Made by a program: the position numbers and the translations under genes. Positions 1 through 7,646 of a stretch of DNA of 8,908 nucleotides are shown here, piece after piece. The stretch's first letter is position 1; each line of letters opens with the position of its first letter. The DNA comes from an uncultured Holophagaceae bacterium. GTDB lineage: Bacteria > Acidobacteriota > Holophagae > Holophagales > Holophagaceae. A model generated the notes under the pieces. It did no database searches. It was not told where the DNA came from and was given only the letters and a program-made list of their open reading frames with translations. The DNA is taken from contig CAITBU010000320.1 of the NCBI GenBank assembly GCA_903890595.1, positions 1-8,908 of the forward strand, given 5' to 3'.

Positions 1-3000
1 ACCCTGGGCAGCCTCGCCGCCAAGGACAGCATCGCCAACGCCGATGTGGCGGCCGGCGCTGCCATTGCCACCAGCAAGCTGAGCGGAGCAGTAACCAGCA
101 TCTCCGGGCACGGTCTAGCCGCCGTGGCCAGCAGCGGCGCCTACACCGATCTCAGCGGCAAGCCAACGCTGGCCACGGTAGCCAGCACCGGAAGCTATGC
201 CGACCTGACCAACAAGCCCGCCCTGGCCACTGTGGCCACCAGCGGGAGCTACAACGACTTGACCAACAAGCCCACCATGGGCACGGCGGCCCTGCTGGAC
301 AGCGGCACGGCCACCGGCAACGTGCCTGTGCTGGACAGCACCGGCAAGATTCCCAGCAGCCTCCTCACCGTGAACGGGCTCAGCTACAAAGGCAGCATCG
401 ACTTGGCCGCCGATCCGGCTACACCTGTCGAAGCTTCTGGCAGCTACTACATTGTCTCCGTGGCGGGCAACCAGACCCAAGGCAGCAGCCTCGCCTACGC
501 TGCGGGTGACTGGATGATCTCCAACGGCACCGCCTGGGACAAGATCACCAACGGTGCCACCGTGGCTAGCGTGGCGGGCAGAACCGGCGCCGTGCTGCTA
601 AGTAGTGCGGATCTGGCGGATTTCAGCAGCGCCACCAAGACCAGTGGCAATGTGCTCACCTGGAATGGCACCAAGTGGGCCCCGGCTGCGGCCACTGGCG
701 GCAGCGTCGCCGTTTCGGCACCCCTGGCCAGCAGTGGTGGTGCCTCACCCACCCTCAGCCTGCCTGCGGCGGCTTCGGGCGTGGATGGCTATCTCAAGGG
801 CGCCGACTGGGTGGCGTTTACGGCCAAGGGCACGGTGAGCAGCATTGCCACCAGCGGCCCCCTCACCGGCGGTCCCATCGCGGGCACCGGCACCCTGGGA
901 ATCAACAAAGCCACGGCGTCTGCGGACGGCTACCTGGCTGCGACAGATTTCACCAGCTTCGCCACCACCACGACCTGGGGCAACCATGCCCTCGGTGGTT
1001 ATCTCAAGGCGGATGGCAGTGTGACGGCCAGCGACGCCCTGAACCTGGGCGGCCACGCCATCACCAATCTGAGCACCCCCGCCAATGCCAGCGATGCCGC
1101 AACCAAGGCCTATGTGGACAACATGACCGGCGGCCTGGTCTGGCGGGCCTCTGTTACGAACCTGACTGCCTCGGATCCGGGGGCAGCGGGCAACAGCGGC
1201 AATCGCTTCGTGGACCTCACGAACTGGAGCGGACTGGGCCTCAACAACATCGTGCTCTCCAATGGATCTACTTGGAGCCTGGCGGGGACTTCAACGACCA
1301 AGGACGCCGTCTTCGCCAGCGTGCCCGCCAACGGCTATGTCTTCAACGGCACCAACTGGGTCCAGTTCAGCAGCGGCACGACTTACACTTTTGGCAGCAG
1401 CTTCGTGAACAACTCCAACACCATCACTCTGGCTGCGGATGGCGTTGCCTCTACCCACCTAGCCACCGGTGCGGTGACAGCAGCCAAGATCGCCGCCATG
1501 GGGGCCACTTCGGGCCAGGTACTCAGCTACAACGGCACCCAGTGGGCACCCTCCAGCGCCGCTGCCGGGACCGTCACCAAGGTCACCGCGGGTACCGGCC
1601 TAACAGGTGGCGACATCACCAGCACGGGCACCCTGGCTCTTGCGAACACCAGTGTCAGCGCCGGCACCTACGGCCGGGCCAATGTCACCGTCAATGCCCA
1701 GGGTCAGATCACGGCGGCTTCCAATGGCAGCAGCATCGACCTAGCTTCCGAGGTCACGGGTGTGTTGCCCTTGACCCAGGGCGGCACGGGCACCAACAGC
1801 CAGGCAGGGGCAGCCAACGCCATCCTGCCTGCCCAGGCCTCCAACAGCGGCAAGGTGCTGACCACCGACGGCAGCAACGCTTCCTGGAGCAGCGCGCCCG
1901 CCACGCAGTGGACCACTACCGGCACCACCATCGGCTACGCCACCGGCCCGGTGGGCGTCGGTACCACCTCTCCCAATGCCAATGCCGAGCTGGAAGTCAG
2001 CAGCACCACCAAGGGCTTCCTGCTGCCCCGCGTGGCCCTGGTGGCCACCAACAACCCCGCGCCCATGAGCGCCCATGTGGCCGGCATGATGGTCTTCAAT
2101 ACGGCCACGGTCAATGATGTGGCACCAGGCTTCTACTTCAACTCGGGCAGCTTCTGGACCAAGGCGGTGTCCACCGCCGTGCTACCCATCATCAGCACCA
2201 CTGCCGCAGGCAGCATCACCCAGAACACAGCCAGCTCCGGTGGCAATGTGAGCGCCGATGGCGGCGCCTCGGTCACGGCCTACGGCGTGTGCTGGAACAC
2301 CAGTACCAACCCCACCATCAGCAACGCCAAGACCAACGAGGGCTCGGGCCTCGGCACCTTCGCCAGCTCCCTCACAGGCCTGAGCGTGGCGACCCAGTAT
2401 TACTACCGCGCCTACGCAACCAACAGTGTGGGCACGGCGTATGGTCCCCAGGCGACCTTCACCACCTTGCCTAATGTGCCCACCGTTTCGGCGACTACGG
2501 CCGCCAGCACCATCGGCGACACCACTGCCACCAGCGGTGGGACGATCTCCTCCAATGGCTCCGGCACCATCACGGCCGAAGGTGTGTGCTATGCCACCAC
2601 CACCTCACCCACAATCAGCAACGGCCTGGCAGCAGCCGTGAGCATCGCCCAGTCCGGGGCCTTCACGGCCAACCTGACGGGCCTCACGCCTGGCACCTTC
2701 TACTATCTGCGGGCCTATGCCACCAACGCTGGCGGCACCACCTATGGGGCCCAGGTAACGTTCACTACCCTGACCATCCCGACGGTGACCAGCGCGGCCA
2801 CCAGCAGTGTGACCTCCACCACAGCCAGCTCCGGCGGCACCCTCAGCGCCAACGGTGGGACCACGATCGCCGCCAATGGGATCTGCTGGAGCACCACCAG
2901 CGGACCCACGGTCGCCCTCAGCACCAAGACCAGCAATACCGTGGGCTCAAGCTGGATCAGCGCAATGACTGGCCTGACTCCCGGTACCACCTACTATGTG

Positions 3001-4443
3001 CGGGCCTACGCCACCAACAGCGTCGGCACCGGCTACGGCACTGAATCCAGCTTTACGAGCCTGGCAATGCCCACCCTGACGACGACGGCCACCAGCGCCA
3101 TCGCCGCCACCTCAGCCACCTCCGGAGGCACCATCACTGCCACGGGCGGCGCCACGGTTACCGCCGCCGGGGTCTGCTGGGGCACCTCCAGCGCCCCGAC
3201 AACGGGCAACAGCACTGCCGCTGGCAGTGCAAACTCGGGGACCTTCACGGCCAGTCTCACGGGCTTGACTCCTGGCACGCTCTACTACGTTCGGGCCTAC
3301 GCCACCAACAGCGTAGGCACCACCTACGGGGCAGAGGTCAGCTTCACCGCCTTGCCGGTGGTCCCGACCCTGAGCACCACGGTGCTCAGCAGCATTACCG
3401 CAACCAGCGCCACCTCTGGAGGGTCCATCAGCGCCACCGGCGGTGCCAGCATTACTGCCAATGGCCTGTGCTGGAGCACCAGTACGAGTCCTACCATTGC
3501 AGACACTAAAACCACAGATGGGCTCGTGCAAGCTGGCAGCTTTACCAGCAGCCTCACTGGACTGACCGAAGGTCTGGTCTACTATGTCCGCGCCTACGCC
3601 ACCAACGCGGCCGGCACTGCCTATGGTAGTGAGCTCTCCTTCACGGCCGAGAACTCCCTGACGTTTACCTACACGGGTGCACAGCAGACCTTCACCGTCC
3701 CGACGGGGGTCACCCTGGTGACCATTGAGTGCTGGGGTGCTTCCGGTGGCGATGGGTTTACCGCTGGCGGCAAGGGCGGCTACGCAAAGGGCGTGAAGAC
3801 CGTGACCGCCGGCAGCAACATCTATGTCAACGTCGGCGGCCAGGGCTCGAGTGGCGGGGGCGACGGTGTGCAACTCACGGTAAGTGGTGGCTGGAATGGC
3901 GGGGGCAGCGGCTATAGCGACAGCGGAAACAAATGGGGCAAAATAGGCGGTGGTGGGGGTGCCAGCGATGTGCGTCCCGATGTTATTGGCTACTCCTACA
4001 CCCAGACCTCGCACACGCCATTTATCGTCGCAGGGGGGGGTGGCGGCGGAACCTCTGATAGCAGCCTCTCAGGCTTTGCACTCAACCAAACGGCCTATCC
4101 CGGGGGTGATGGAGGTGGAGACGCCGGTGGCAATGTTCCCATGACGGCCTATTCCTGGGTCATGGGTGGCAGAGGGGGGAATAACTTCACACTCCCCAAT
4201 GACACGCGGTCCGTGGGGGGATATGGCTGGGGGGACCTCGTCGGTTCCACTGGTGCCTGGGGCGGTGGTGGCGGGTCTGGTTTCCAGGGCGGCGACGGTG
4301 GCAAAATGGCTGCCGGCGGTGGCGGTTCGGGTTATATAGGCCGAAGCGGTTATGGTGGCGGCATGAACCTGGTTGGAGGCTCCTACGGCACCCTGACCCC
4401 TGGCCTCAACACCGGCAACGGCAAAATCAAGATCACCTGGTAA
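1..4443 (+). CDS. Giant mosaic tail-fibre/adhesin-like surface protein, 5'-partial
   Basis: The reading frame is open from base 1 to the TAA at 4441-4443, so the true start lies upstream; the GTG at 46 is internal. The 1480 visible residues fall into four parts. Residues about 39-92 hold three 18-residue repeats (consensus LATVAS-GSY-DLTNKP). A shaft/collar-like region follows, with phrases common in phage tail fibres: AGRTGAVLLSSADL near 570-610, DAATKAYVDN near 1093-1122, GTGLTGGDITSTGTL near 1590, and LTQGGTGTNS near 1770. A KGFLLPRV segment near 2011-2034 resembles the end module of such proteins. Five FN3-like repeats occupy residues 728-1216. A Gly-rich C-terminal domain (1217-1480) opens with YTGAQQTFTVP and ECWGASGG, like the glycine-rich family PF12810. 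No peptidase S74 chaperone and no LPXTG-type anchor is visible. The likely role is an extracellular fibre or adhesin; ligand and export route cannot be read. It could be a prophage tail fibre or a host surface protein. Confidence 0.85.
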   Translation, partial: TLGSLAAKDSIANADVAAGAAIATSKLSGAVTSISGHGLAAVASSGAYTDLSGKPTLATVASTGSYADLTNKPALATVATSGSYNDLTNKPTMGTAALLDSGTATGNVPVLDSTGKIPSSLLTVNGLSYKGSIDLAADPATPVEASGSYYIVSVAGNQTQGSSLAYAAGDWMISNGTAWDKITNGATVASVAGRTGAVLLSSADLADFSSATKTSGNVLTWNGTKWAPAAATGGSVAVSAPLASSGGASPTLSLPAAASGVDGYLKGADWVAFTAKGTVSSIATSGPLTGGPIAGTGTLGINKATASADGYLAATDFTSFATTTTWGNHALGGYLKADGSVTASDALNLGGHAITNLSTPANASDAATKAYVDNMTGGLVWRASVTNLTASDPGAAGNSGNRFVDLTNWSGLGLNNIVLSNGSTWSLAGTSTTKDAVFASVPANGYVFNGTNWVQFSSGTTYTFGSSFVNNSNTITLAADGVASTHLATGAVTAAKIAAMGATSGQVLSYNGTQWAPSSAAAGTVTKVTAGTGLTGGDITSTGTLALANTSVSAGTYGRANVTVNAQGQITAASNGSSIDLASEVTGVLPLTQGGTGTNSQAGAANAILPAQASNSGKVLTTDGSNASWSSAPATQWTTTGTTIGYATGPVGVGTTSPNANAELEVSSTTKGFLLPRVALVATNNPAPMSAHVAGMMVFNTATVNDVAPGFYFNSGSFWTKAVSTAVLPIISTTAAGSITQNTASSGGNVSADGGASVTAYGVCWNTSTNPTISNAKTNEGSGLGTFASSLTGLSVATQYYYRAYATNSVGTAYGPQATFTTLPNVPTVSATTAASTIGDTTATSGGTISSNGSGTITAEGVCYATTTSPTISNGLAAAVSIAQSGAFTANLTGLTPGTFYYLRAYATNAGGTTYGAQVTFTTLTIPTVTSAATSSVTSTTASSGGTLSANGGTTIAANGICWSTTSGPTVALSTKTSNTVGSSWISAMTGLTPGTTYYVRAYATNSVGTGYGTESSFTSLAMPTLTTTATSAIAATSATSGGTITATGGATVTAAGVCWGTSSAPTTGNSTAAGSANSGTFTASLTGLTPGTLYYVRAYATNSVGTTYGAEVSFTALPVVPTLSTTVLSSITATSATSGGSISATGGASITANGLCWSTSTSPTIADTKTTDGLVQAGSFTSSLTGLTEGLVYYVRAYATNAAGTAYGSELSFTAENSLTFTYTGAQQTFTVPTGVTLVTIECWGASGGDGFTAGGKGGYAKGVKTVTAGSNIYVNVGGQGSSGGGDGVQLTVSGGWNGGGSGYSDSGNKWGKIGGGGGASDVRPDVIGYSYTQTSHTPFIVAGGGGGGTSDSSLSGFALNQTAYPGGDGGGDAGGNVPMTAYSWVMGGRGGNNFTLPNDTRSVGGYGWGDLVGSTGAWGGGGGSGFQGGDGGKMAAGGGGSGYIGRSGYGGGMNLVGGSYGTLTPGLNTGNGKIKITW
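115..276 (+). repeat. Three tandem 18-residue (54-nt) tail-fibre-type repeats
   Basis: Units lie at 115-168, 169-222 and 223-276. Each encodes a variant of L-A-(A/T)-V-A-(S/T)-(S/T)-G-(A/S)-Y-x-D-L-(S/T)-(G/N)-K-P-(T/A). Units 2 and 3 are closest to each other. Such GxYxDLxxKP repeats are common in phage tail fibres and related bacterial surface proteins, where they probably form a repetitive shaft. The upstream sequence may hold more copies. Confidence 0.85.
2182..3648 (+). repeat. Five tandem FN3-like repeats of about 97 residues
   Basis: Units lie at about 2182-2469, 2470-2772, 2773-3063, 3064-3354 and 3355-3648 (96, 101, 97, 97 and 98 codons). Each carries, in order, a (T/S)A(T/S)SGG motif, a G-(V/I/L)-C-(W/Y) motif, a SLTGLTPGT-like turn and a YY(V/Y/L)RAYATN-x-x-G-T-x-YG motif. 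This is the pattern of fibronectin type III-like surface modules. Copies are diverged rather than identical, so the array is old or under diversifying selection. Each unit holds exactly one cysteine. Confidence 0.85.
3649..4440 (+). other. Glycine-rich C-terminal domain of the surface protein
   Basis: This 264-residue domain begins after the last FN3-like repeat. The opening TFTVP and ECWGASGG phrases, the repeated GGGGG stretches and the closing NGKIKITW end match the general pattern of the Gly_rich family (PF12810), also seen in ALK/LTK-type receptors. The final strand reaching the stop codon suggests a complete C-terminus. The domain is encoded with long G runs, including a G8 tract. Family assignment rests on motif recognition, not a profile search. 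Confidence 0.6.
4033..4040 (+). repeat. G8 homopolymer tract inside the surface-protein gene
   Basis: Eight consecutive G bases sit in the Gly-rich domain. Loss of one G would move translation into a frame that stops at 4142-4144; gain of one G would stop at 4056-4058. Either change would remove roughly the last 100-130 residues. Further G6 runs lie at 4174-4179, 4215-4220 and 4229-4234. Whether slippage occurs is not known. Confidence 0.9.
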
Positions 4444-4462
4444 GGGTTGCTCCCGAGGCCGC

Positions 4463-4481
4463 CGCCAGGGTTTTCCTGGCG
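4463..4481 (+). terminator. Perfect 7-bp hairpin downstream of the surface-protein gene
   Basis: CGCCAGG at 4463-4469 pairs perfectly with CCTGGCG at 4475-4481 around a GTTTT loop, 20 nt after the stop codon. No T-run follows the stem, so it is not a canonical intrinsic terminator. It could still attenuate transcription, or protect the mRNA 3' end, before the STAS-like gene. Confidence 0.45.
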
Positions 4482-4522
4482 TTGGTCCAGGGGACTACCA
4501 GAAGGGAAACGGTCTACCCTCA

Positions 4523-4807
4523 ATGTCATTCCAAGTGGAAGTCAGTGCCGGTCGGATCACCTTGCTGATCCAGGGCGTGTTCGGCCCGCCGGAGGCCACC
4601 CTGCTACGAGATGCGCTCCTGCCGTTGCTCCAGGGTCGGCGCCGGGATCTGGTGCTGGATCTGTCCCGCCAGATGCCGCTGGACGCCGCCGCATTGCGGG
4701 CGATTCAGGACCTGCAGGCCTTTGCGCACCTCATGGATCGGCGCTTGATCCTCCGCCATGGGGATGAAGCAGAGCCAGCCCTTTCCAGCCTCTTTGGGAG
4801 GCCTTGA
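4523..4807 (+). CDS. STAS-domain-like protein (anti-sigma-antagonist type), 94 aa
   Basis: The whole 94-residue protein is the size of a single STAS domain. It shows the expected order: an N-terminal strand pair (FQVEVSAGRITLLIQGVF), a helix, a central strand ending in LVLDLS (43-48), a turn and helix at LDAAALRAI (53-61), and a late strand RRLILRH. Family members such as SpoIIAA carry a D-S-S-G-L motif here, with a serine phosphorylated by a partner kinase. This protein has D54-A-A-A-L, so the phosphorylatable serine is absent. Start: the ATG at 4523 is the only in-frame start preceding the conserved strand; a purine-rich AGAAGGG lies upstream at a long spacing of about 16 nt. It follows the surface-protein gene by 79 nt and ends 26 nt before the convergent kinase. 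Its partner is unknown; a diverged STAS-fold protein with another function is possible. Confidence 0.65.
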   Translation: MSFQVEVSAGRITLLIQGVFGPPEATLLRDALLPLLQGRRRDLVLDLSRQMPLDAAALRAIQDLQAFAHLMDRRLILRHGDEAEPALSSLFGRP

Positions 4808-4833
4808 GAACCAGGTGGCGCAACCGGCCTTGC

Positions 4834-6840
4834 CTAGGAGGCCAGGGTTGGCAACAGCATCCGTGCGGTGGTCCCGTGCCCCTCTACACTCTCCAGCTCC
4901 AGGCGCCCCCCAAGCAGGGTGGCAATGGTGTGCACCAGCGAGAGGCCCAGTCCCAGTCCGGGGGCCTGTCCCGCATTGCTGCCCCGGAAGTAGCGGTTGG
5001 TGATCTGCTCCAGCTGGTCGGCGGGAATGCCCTGGCCGTGGTCAATGACTTCCAGACGCACCCAGCCCTCCTTGACGCTCCCGACGACCTCAACAGCCCC
5101 GGCCGCCGGGGAGTACTTCAGGGCATTGCTAATCAGGTTCTGAAGGGCGGTATCCAGCAGGTCCCGGTCACAGGGATAGCTCGCTGGCAGGTCGCCGACC
5201 CGCAGGGTGATCTTGCGATCGGGAGCGGTCTCCCAGGTGCGCTGGGCTAACTCGGAGAGGCACTCCGTCAGGGACACATGGGTGATCTGGGGTTCCCAAA
5301 GGCCCGAGGTGATGCGGTCCTGAGTCAGCCAGCTGTCCACGAGATGCAGGAGATCAGCAACGCTGCGGCGGATGGTCCCGGTGCTGGCGGCCAGGTTGGG
5401 AGGGGGTGGCTTCACAGCCAGCCGGGCCATCTGGGCAGCTCCGTCGATGACCGCCAGCGGGGTGCGAAACTCGTGCGACACCATGGAGAGGAACTGCTTC
5501 TGCTCGGCCACCAGCAACCGCTCGCGCCCGAGGGCCTCGCTGGTGCGTTGCTGTTCCTCGTGGAGTTCAAGCGTCCGGGCCAGCACCCGGCCTTCCAGTT
5601 CCTGGCGATGCTCTTCCGCTGTCTCCAAAGCACCCCGGATGGCTTGGTCCCGCTCCCGCTGCACCCGCTGCATCCGCTCCGCCAGGGGCAGGTTCATGAG
5701 ACAGAAGTGGAGCGCGGCGCCCAGGTGGAAGCCATATTCCCCGAGGAAGCCACGCGGACCGATGCCCAGTGCCCAGGTGATCCGGATGACCGTGCCGAGC
5801 AGGAAGGGACCAAAGGCAAGGATGTAGAGCCAGGCGGCCCGCCGCTGCCGCAGGCTTAGGAGCAATGCCAGCCCGAGGTTGGTGAGCAGCAGGGCCAGAA
5901 GGATCGGCTGTAGGAAGCGGGCGGTGTCGTAGTAATGGCCGGAGCTTGCGGCCAGCAGTGCCAGGCCTGAGACACCGATGCCGAGGAGCCGGTAGGCCCG
6001 ATCCAGCCTAGGGTAGGCCCCGCCAAACTCAGTTAGGCTGGAGAAAATGGCCACAAACAGCCAAGGCTGGACAGCCGTTGCCAGCGGTACCAGGACGGTA
6101 GAGCTGAGGCTCGAGGCCGGAAACAGGTGCTGGGCGGCGAAGCCCTCCAGGCTGGCGAACAGGAGGATGACCGAGGCCAAGTGGAGGGCGTACTGGAAGT
6201 GGATGAACTCGCGGAGCTTTACCCAGTAGATAAGGTTGGCCAGGAGGATGAGAAAGGCAACTCCGAAGAACGCCCCGAAGAGGGGGCCTTCCCAGGCCAA
6301 GGTCTCTCCGAAGGCTTGGGGCGTCCAGAGAATCGGGGTCACCTGAAGGGTGCTGAACGTCCGTACGCGGAGATAGCAGGTGGCCAGTTGGGGGGGCAAG
6401 GGATGGGCTGGCCCACCGAGTTTGAAAAGCACGTTCCGGAAGGCGACAGGGCGATCCCTAAAGGGGCGCCAGGCTCCTGCGGTGGTTGCCTCGAAGCCCC
6501 CCTGAGGGAGGGGCGTGTAGAGGGTCAAGTCCTGGAGGTAGGCTGGCTTGATCTCGAGCCAAGCCTCTTCGGAGGGCCCGGTAGGCACGTGCACGTTGAA
6601 TCGGAGCCAAACAAAGGCCCCCTTGGAATACCCCCGGGTCAGATCCCCTTCGAGAGGGCGGAAACGGTTCTGGGCAGCGCCCTGAAGTGCGTCCTCGAGC
6701 GAGGAAGCTGTGGTGCTCTCCAGGATCTCAAGGTTCCCGGCAAGTGGCTGTCGCCCAGAGCGGCCCACTTCAACCGGTGCGGCGATCAATTGGCCGACCC
6801 CCAGCAAAATCAGCCACAGCGCCCGCAGCCCAGCCCTCAT
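4834..6840 (-). CDS. Membrane sensor histidine kinase with 7TMR-DISM region
   Basis: The 668-residue protein has a signal-peptide-like N-terminus (1-21, ending IAA). A periplasmic beta-rich domain at about 35-175 resembles 7TMR-DISMED2, a predicted ligand-binding module. Hydrophobic segments between about 185 and 385 fit a seven-helix 7TMR-DISM membrane region. A charged coiled coil (about 388-450) leads to the catalytic part: the H-box SMVSHEFRTPL with phospho-accepting H456, the N-box NLISNALKYSP (568-578), the G1 box DHGQGIP (600-606) and the G2 box GLGLGL (628-633). All motifs needed for autophosphorylation are present. No HAMP, PAS or receiver domain is seen. The ATG at 6840 overlaps the regulator's TGA as ATGA; no strong ribosome-binding site precedes it, so translational coupling is likely. 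It probably phosphorylates the regulator encoded just upstream. The ligand is unknown; carbohydrates have been proposed for DISMED2 domains. Confidence 0.92.
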   Translation of the reverse strand: MRAGLRALWLILLGVGQLIAAPVEVGRSGRQPLAGNLEILESTTASSLEDALQGAAQNRFRPLEGDLTRGYSKGAFVWLRFNVHVPTGPSEEAWLEIKPAYLQDLTLYTPLPQGGFEATTAGAWRPFRDRPVAFRNVLFKLGGPAHPLPPQLATCYLRVRTFSTLQVTPILWTPQAFGETLAWEGPLFGAFFGVAFLILLANLIYWVKLREFIHFQYALHLASVILLFASLEGFAAQHLFPASSLSSTVLVPLATAVQPWLFVAIFSSLTEFGGAYPRLDRAYRLLGIGVSGLALLAASSGHYYDTARFLQPILLALLLTNLGLALLLSLRQRRAAWLYILAFGPFLLGTVIRITWALGIGPRGFLGEYGFHLGAALHFCLMNLPLAERMQRVQRERDQAIRGALETAEEHRQELEGRVLARTLELHEEQQRTSEALGRERLLVAEQKQFLSMVSHEFRTPLAVIDGAAQMARLAVKPPPPNLAASTGTIRRSVADLLHLVDSWLTQDRITSGLWEPQITHVSLTECLSELAQRTWETAPDRKITLRVGDLPASYPCDRDLLDTALQNLISNALKYSPAAGAVEVVGSVKEGWVRLEVIDHGQGIPADQLEQITNRYFRGSNAGQAPGLGLGLSLVHTIATLLGGRLELESVEGHGTTARMLLPTLAS

Positions 6841-7547
6841 GGCGCGGGGGTCCGCTCGTCTTTAAATGCGTAACCCGTGCCGTGCTGGGTGCGGAGGGGG
6901 AAGGCCAATCCTGGCACGCACTGGCTGACTTTGCTCCGCAAGCGGCTGATGAGGACCTCCAAGCGCTTGTCGGTATGGGGGTCTGAGGCCCAGCCCATTG
7001 TGTGGAAGAGTCCCATGCGGTCGAGGGTGACCCCGGGCTGGTCCATGAGTGCGGTCAGGAACAGCAGTTCATTGGCGGTGAGATCCACGGAGCCGCCCTC
7101 GGGGGTCTCGAGGCGGGACAGGCCCTTGTCTAGCTTCCAGGGGTGCACAGCTTTGCCCTGGGTCCTGTTAAGCCGCCGGTGCAGGCTGCCCAGGGCGGCG
7201 GCGAGTTCCTCCATGTCCACGGGCTTGACGAAATAGAGATCCGCGCCCTGGTTCAGGCCATGGACGCGATCCGCCACGAGAGAGCGTGCCGTGAGCATGA
7301 CGATGCCAAGTCGAGGCCGCTCGATGCGCAAGCGGGCCGCAACCGAGAAACCATCCTCGCCGGGCAGGCCGATGTCGAGCACCAACAGATCGATCTCGCG
7401 CTCCGTGAGCAGCCGATCCAACGCCTCGGCCGTGGGTGCGCCGAAGACGCGGAGGCCGTACTCAGGCAGCACCGACACGAGGATGCCGCGGAGGGCGTCG
7501 TTATCCTCGCAAACAGCAACCTGGATCGGCAGGGCAGATTCGGTCAT
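6837..7547 (-). CDS. OmpR/PhoB-type response regulator
   Basis: The 236-residue protein has an N-terminal receiver domain (about 8-122) and a C-terminal winged-helix DNA-binding domain (about 135-230). Receiver residues are complete: acidic pair E14/D15, phospho-accepting D58 in LLVLDIGLPGEDG, switch T86 and K108 in FVKPVD. The DNA-binding half shows the LTANELLFL segment, a recognition helix DKRLEVLISRLRSKV (193-207) and the hairpin phrase GTGYAF (223-228), all typical of the OmpR group. The ATG at 7547 is preceded by GGGGAAG, a modest ribosome-binding site about 4 nt away. The gene comes first in a two-gene operon with the histidine kinase, with a 4-nt ATGA overlap. It likely acts as a phosphorylation-dependent transcription factor. 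Its targets are unknown. Confidence 0.93.
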   Translation of the reverse strand: MTESALPIQVAVCEDNDALRGILVSVLPEYGLRVFGAPTAEALDRLLTEREIDLLVLDIGLPGEDGFSVAARLRIERPRLGIVMLTARSLVADRVHGLNQGADLYFVKPVDMEELAAALGSLHRRLNRTQGKAVHPWKLDKGLSRLETPEGGSVDLTANELLFLTALMDQPGVTLDRMGLFHTMGWASDPHTDKRLEVLISRLRSKVSQCVPGLAFPLRTQHGTGYAFKDERTPAP

Positions 7548-7646
7548 AGCGCTTCCCCAGGCGAGATTCGTTCAGGGACTCCGTTGGAGCAATGTTTTGG
7601 GCCGGACATCCACCGACAATCTTAGAGTTGATGATGGCATTCCATC

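Noticed and set aside
675..2117. 480-codon open frame on the plus strand inside the giant gene
   Set aside because: The product is a run of Q, R, H, G and P with no domain pattern. It is the frame-shifted reading of GC-rich repetitive codons in the surface-protein gene.
3112..4014. 300-codon minus-strand open frame opposite the FN3-like repeats
   Set aside because: It is Ala/Gly-rich, follows the repeat period of the opposite strand, and has no start signal or recognisable domain; an antisense shadow.
3649..4440. Variable region of a diversity-generating retroelement at the end of the fibre-like gene
   Set aside because: No reverse transcriptase, no template repeat and no C-type-lectin-like end are visible; the terminal domain is Gly-rich instead.
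4447..4767. Alternative 106-codon frame overlapping the STAS-like gene
   Set aside because: R/P/G-rich product without motifs; the frame at 4523 gives a coherent STAS-like pattern.
4822..4849. Imperfect inverted repeat (AACCGGCCT / AGGCC-AG-GGTT) between the convergent STAS-like and kinase genes as a bidirectional terminator
   Set aside because: The stem has a bulge, no T-run on either side, and lies partly in the kinase coding end; too weak to call.
6127..6873. 248-codon plus-strand open frame opposite the kinase
   Set aside because: It is antisense to the strongly supported histidine kinase, including its signal peptide and sensing domain, and its product is low-complexity G/E/P-rich.
7580..7620. 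Sigma70-like promoter (TTGTCG with AACATT at 17 nt) for the regulator on the minus strand
   Set aside because: The -10 element matches the consensus at only about half its positions, which is expected by chance.
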